NCBI GenBank assembly: GCA_025399215.1 | Contig: MU621402.1 | Span: 1-19,598, forward strand | Direction: 5' to 3' | DNA: 19,598 nt | DNA from: Globomyces pollinis-pini | Lineage: Eukaryota; Chytridiomycota; Chytridiomycetes; Rhizophydiales; Globomycetaceae | Shown here: positions 19,138-19,598 of the stretch, piece by piece | How the letters are laid out: each line of letters opens with the position of its first letter | Position numbering within the stretch: the first letter of the stretch is position 1 | Program-made: the position numbers and the translations under genes | Notes under the pieces: generated by a model | Seen by the model: the letters and a program-made list of their open reading frames with translations, nothing else | Told to the model about the DNA's origin: nothing | Database searches by the model: none

Positions 19138-19598
19138 ATGGACTTGAAATTCAAGAGTATTTTTGGAGAAGCGTACGATCCGGAACAACATCAAGTAACC
19201 GAAATGAATTCAATTAAACAAACTAGTTAGAATGGTTATTTAAGCACTGTAAAAGTTATATGCAATTATCTGTATTTTCAGATACAATCATCACCAAACT
19301 CAAACCATCCGAAATGTTGAGCTTTATCGAATCAGTATTAGATCGAATGTATGCTTCAATAATGTATTGATGTTGTAGTACGGAAGATCAGGAATGGATG
19401 GCTACTGTTTTTGTTAAACCCATTGAAGAGTTGATTCAAACTATGAAGGATGATTTCAATGAACAAGTAAGCTTATCTTTGATTTGATGGTTAGTTATTG
19501 GAAGTATGGTTAGAGAGAGATATCTATTCAAAATCATTGATTTCAAAGTGGAATCAAATGTTGATACCAACTATACCCAAAGGAATTCAAAAACCAAT
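19138..19598 (+). CDS. Unrecognised multi-exon gene, 5' part only
   Basis: From ATG 19138 a model with exons 19138-19194, 19227-19348, 19379-19466 and 19495-19598 stays open to the right edge (about 123 residues), using introns of 32, 30 and 28 nt. It starts MDLKFKSIFGEAYDPEQHQ and continues SEMLSFIESVLDRI, TEDQEWMATVFVKP, IEELIQTMKDDFNEQLLEVW and LISKWNQMLIPTIPKGIQKP. The composition is that of a soluble helical protein with regularly spaced hydrophobics, with no signal peptide or membrane segment. I do not recognise the family. A further 33-nt GT...AG unit (19249-19281) is in frame and stop-free, so it could be an intron or coding sequence. Each splice is set only by frame continuity, and an upstream start is possible. 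Confidence 0.55.

Overview
This window is AT-rich nuclear DNA from a eukaryote, most likely an early-diverging fungus. The fungal signals are a chitin synthase fused to a myosin-like motor domain, a URC4-type (DUF1688) uracil-catabolism gene, a PHO85-type cyclin and small secreted or GPI-anchored cysteine-rich proteins. A second signal is a C2 plus transglutaminase-like protein of the CEP76/CC2D2A class, a family tied to centrioles and the ciliary transition zone. Together these suggest a zoosporic (flagellated) lineage, but this is inference and I cannot name the species. The clearest genomic trait is the intron population: I rebuilt about 22 introns of only 23-37 nt, each GT...AG with a TTAAT-like element near the 3' end. 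Against these stand one 246-nt intron and one 54-nt intron that looks like two tiny introns placed end to end.

Layout. 1-989 (-): 5' part of a CocE/NonD-type alpha/beta hydrolase, cut by the left edge, divergent from a glutathione S-transferase-like gene at 1604-2413 (+). The shared promoter holds a 24-bp palindrome. 2939-3112 (-): a 57-codon cysteine-rich micro-ORF with a TATA box. 3731-4198 (+): a small secreted 10-cysteine protein with a TATA box. 4243-4535: a decayed copy of 7794-8185. 4868-7935 (-): the C2/transglutaminase-like gene, 15 exons including an 11-nt microexon. 8170-8685 (-): cyclin, whose upstream region carries seven TGA(C/G)TCA sites. 9860-15637 (-): the myosin-motor chitin synthase, 5 exons, 1813 residues. 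15638-16217: divergent promoter with a (TAC)13 microsatellite. 16218-16697 (+): a GPI-anchored cysteine-rich protein gene with one intron and an in-frame TAA at codon 19. 17354-18757 (+): URC4, 3 exons. 19138-19598 (+): start of an unrecognised multi-exon gene that runs off the right edge.

The genes do not form one pathway. They fall into themes: cell wall and surface (chitin synthase, GPI protein, secreted protein), detoxification or metabolism (hydrolase, GST, URC4), and cell cycle or centriole (cyclin, C2-TGL protein). Most gene models here need splicing, so single reading frames miss most of the exons. All splice sites were inferred from frame continuity and family similarity, with no transcript evidence.
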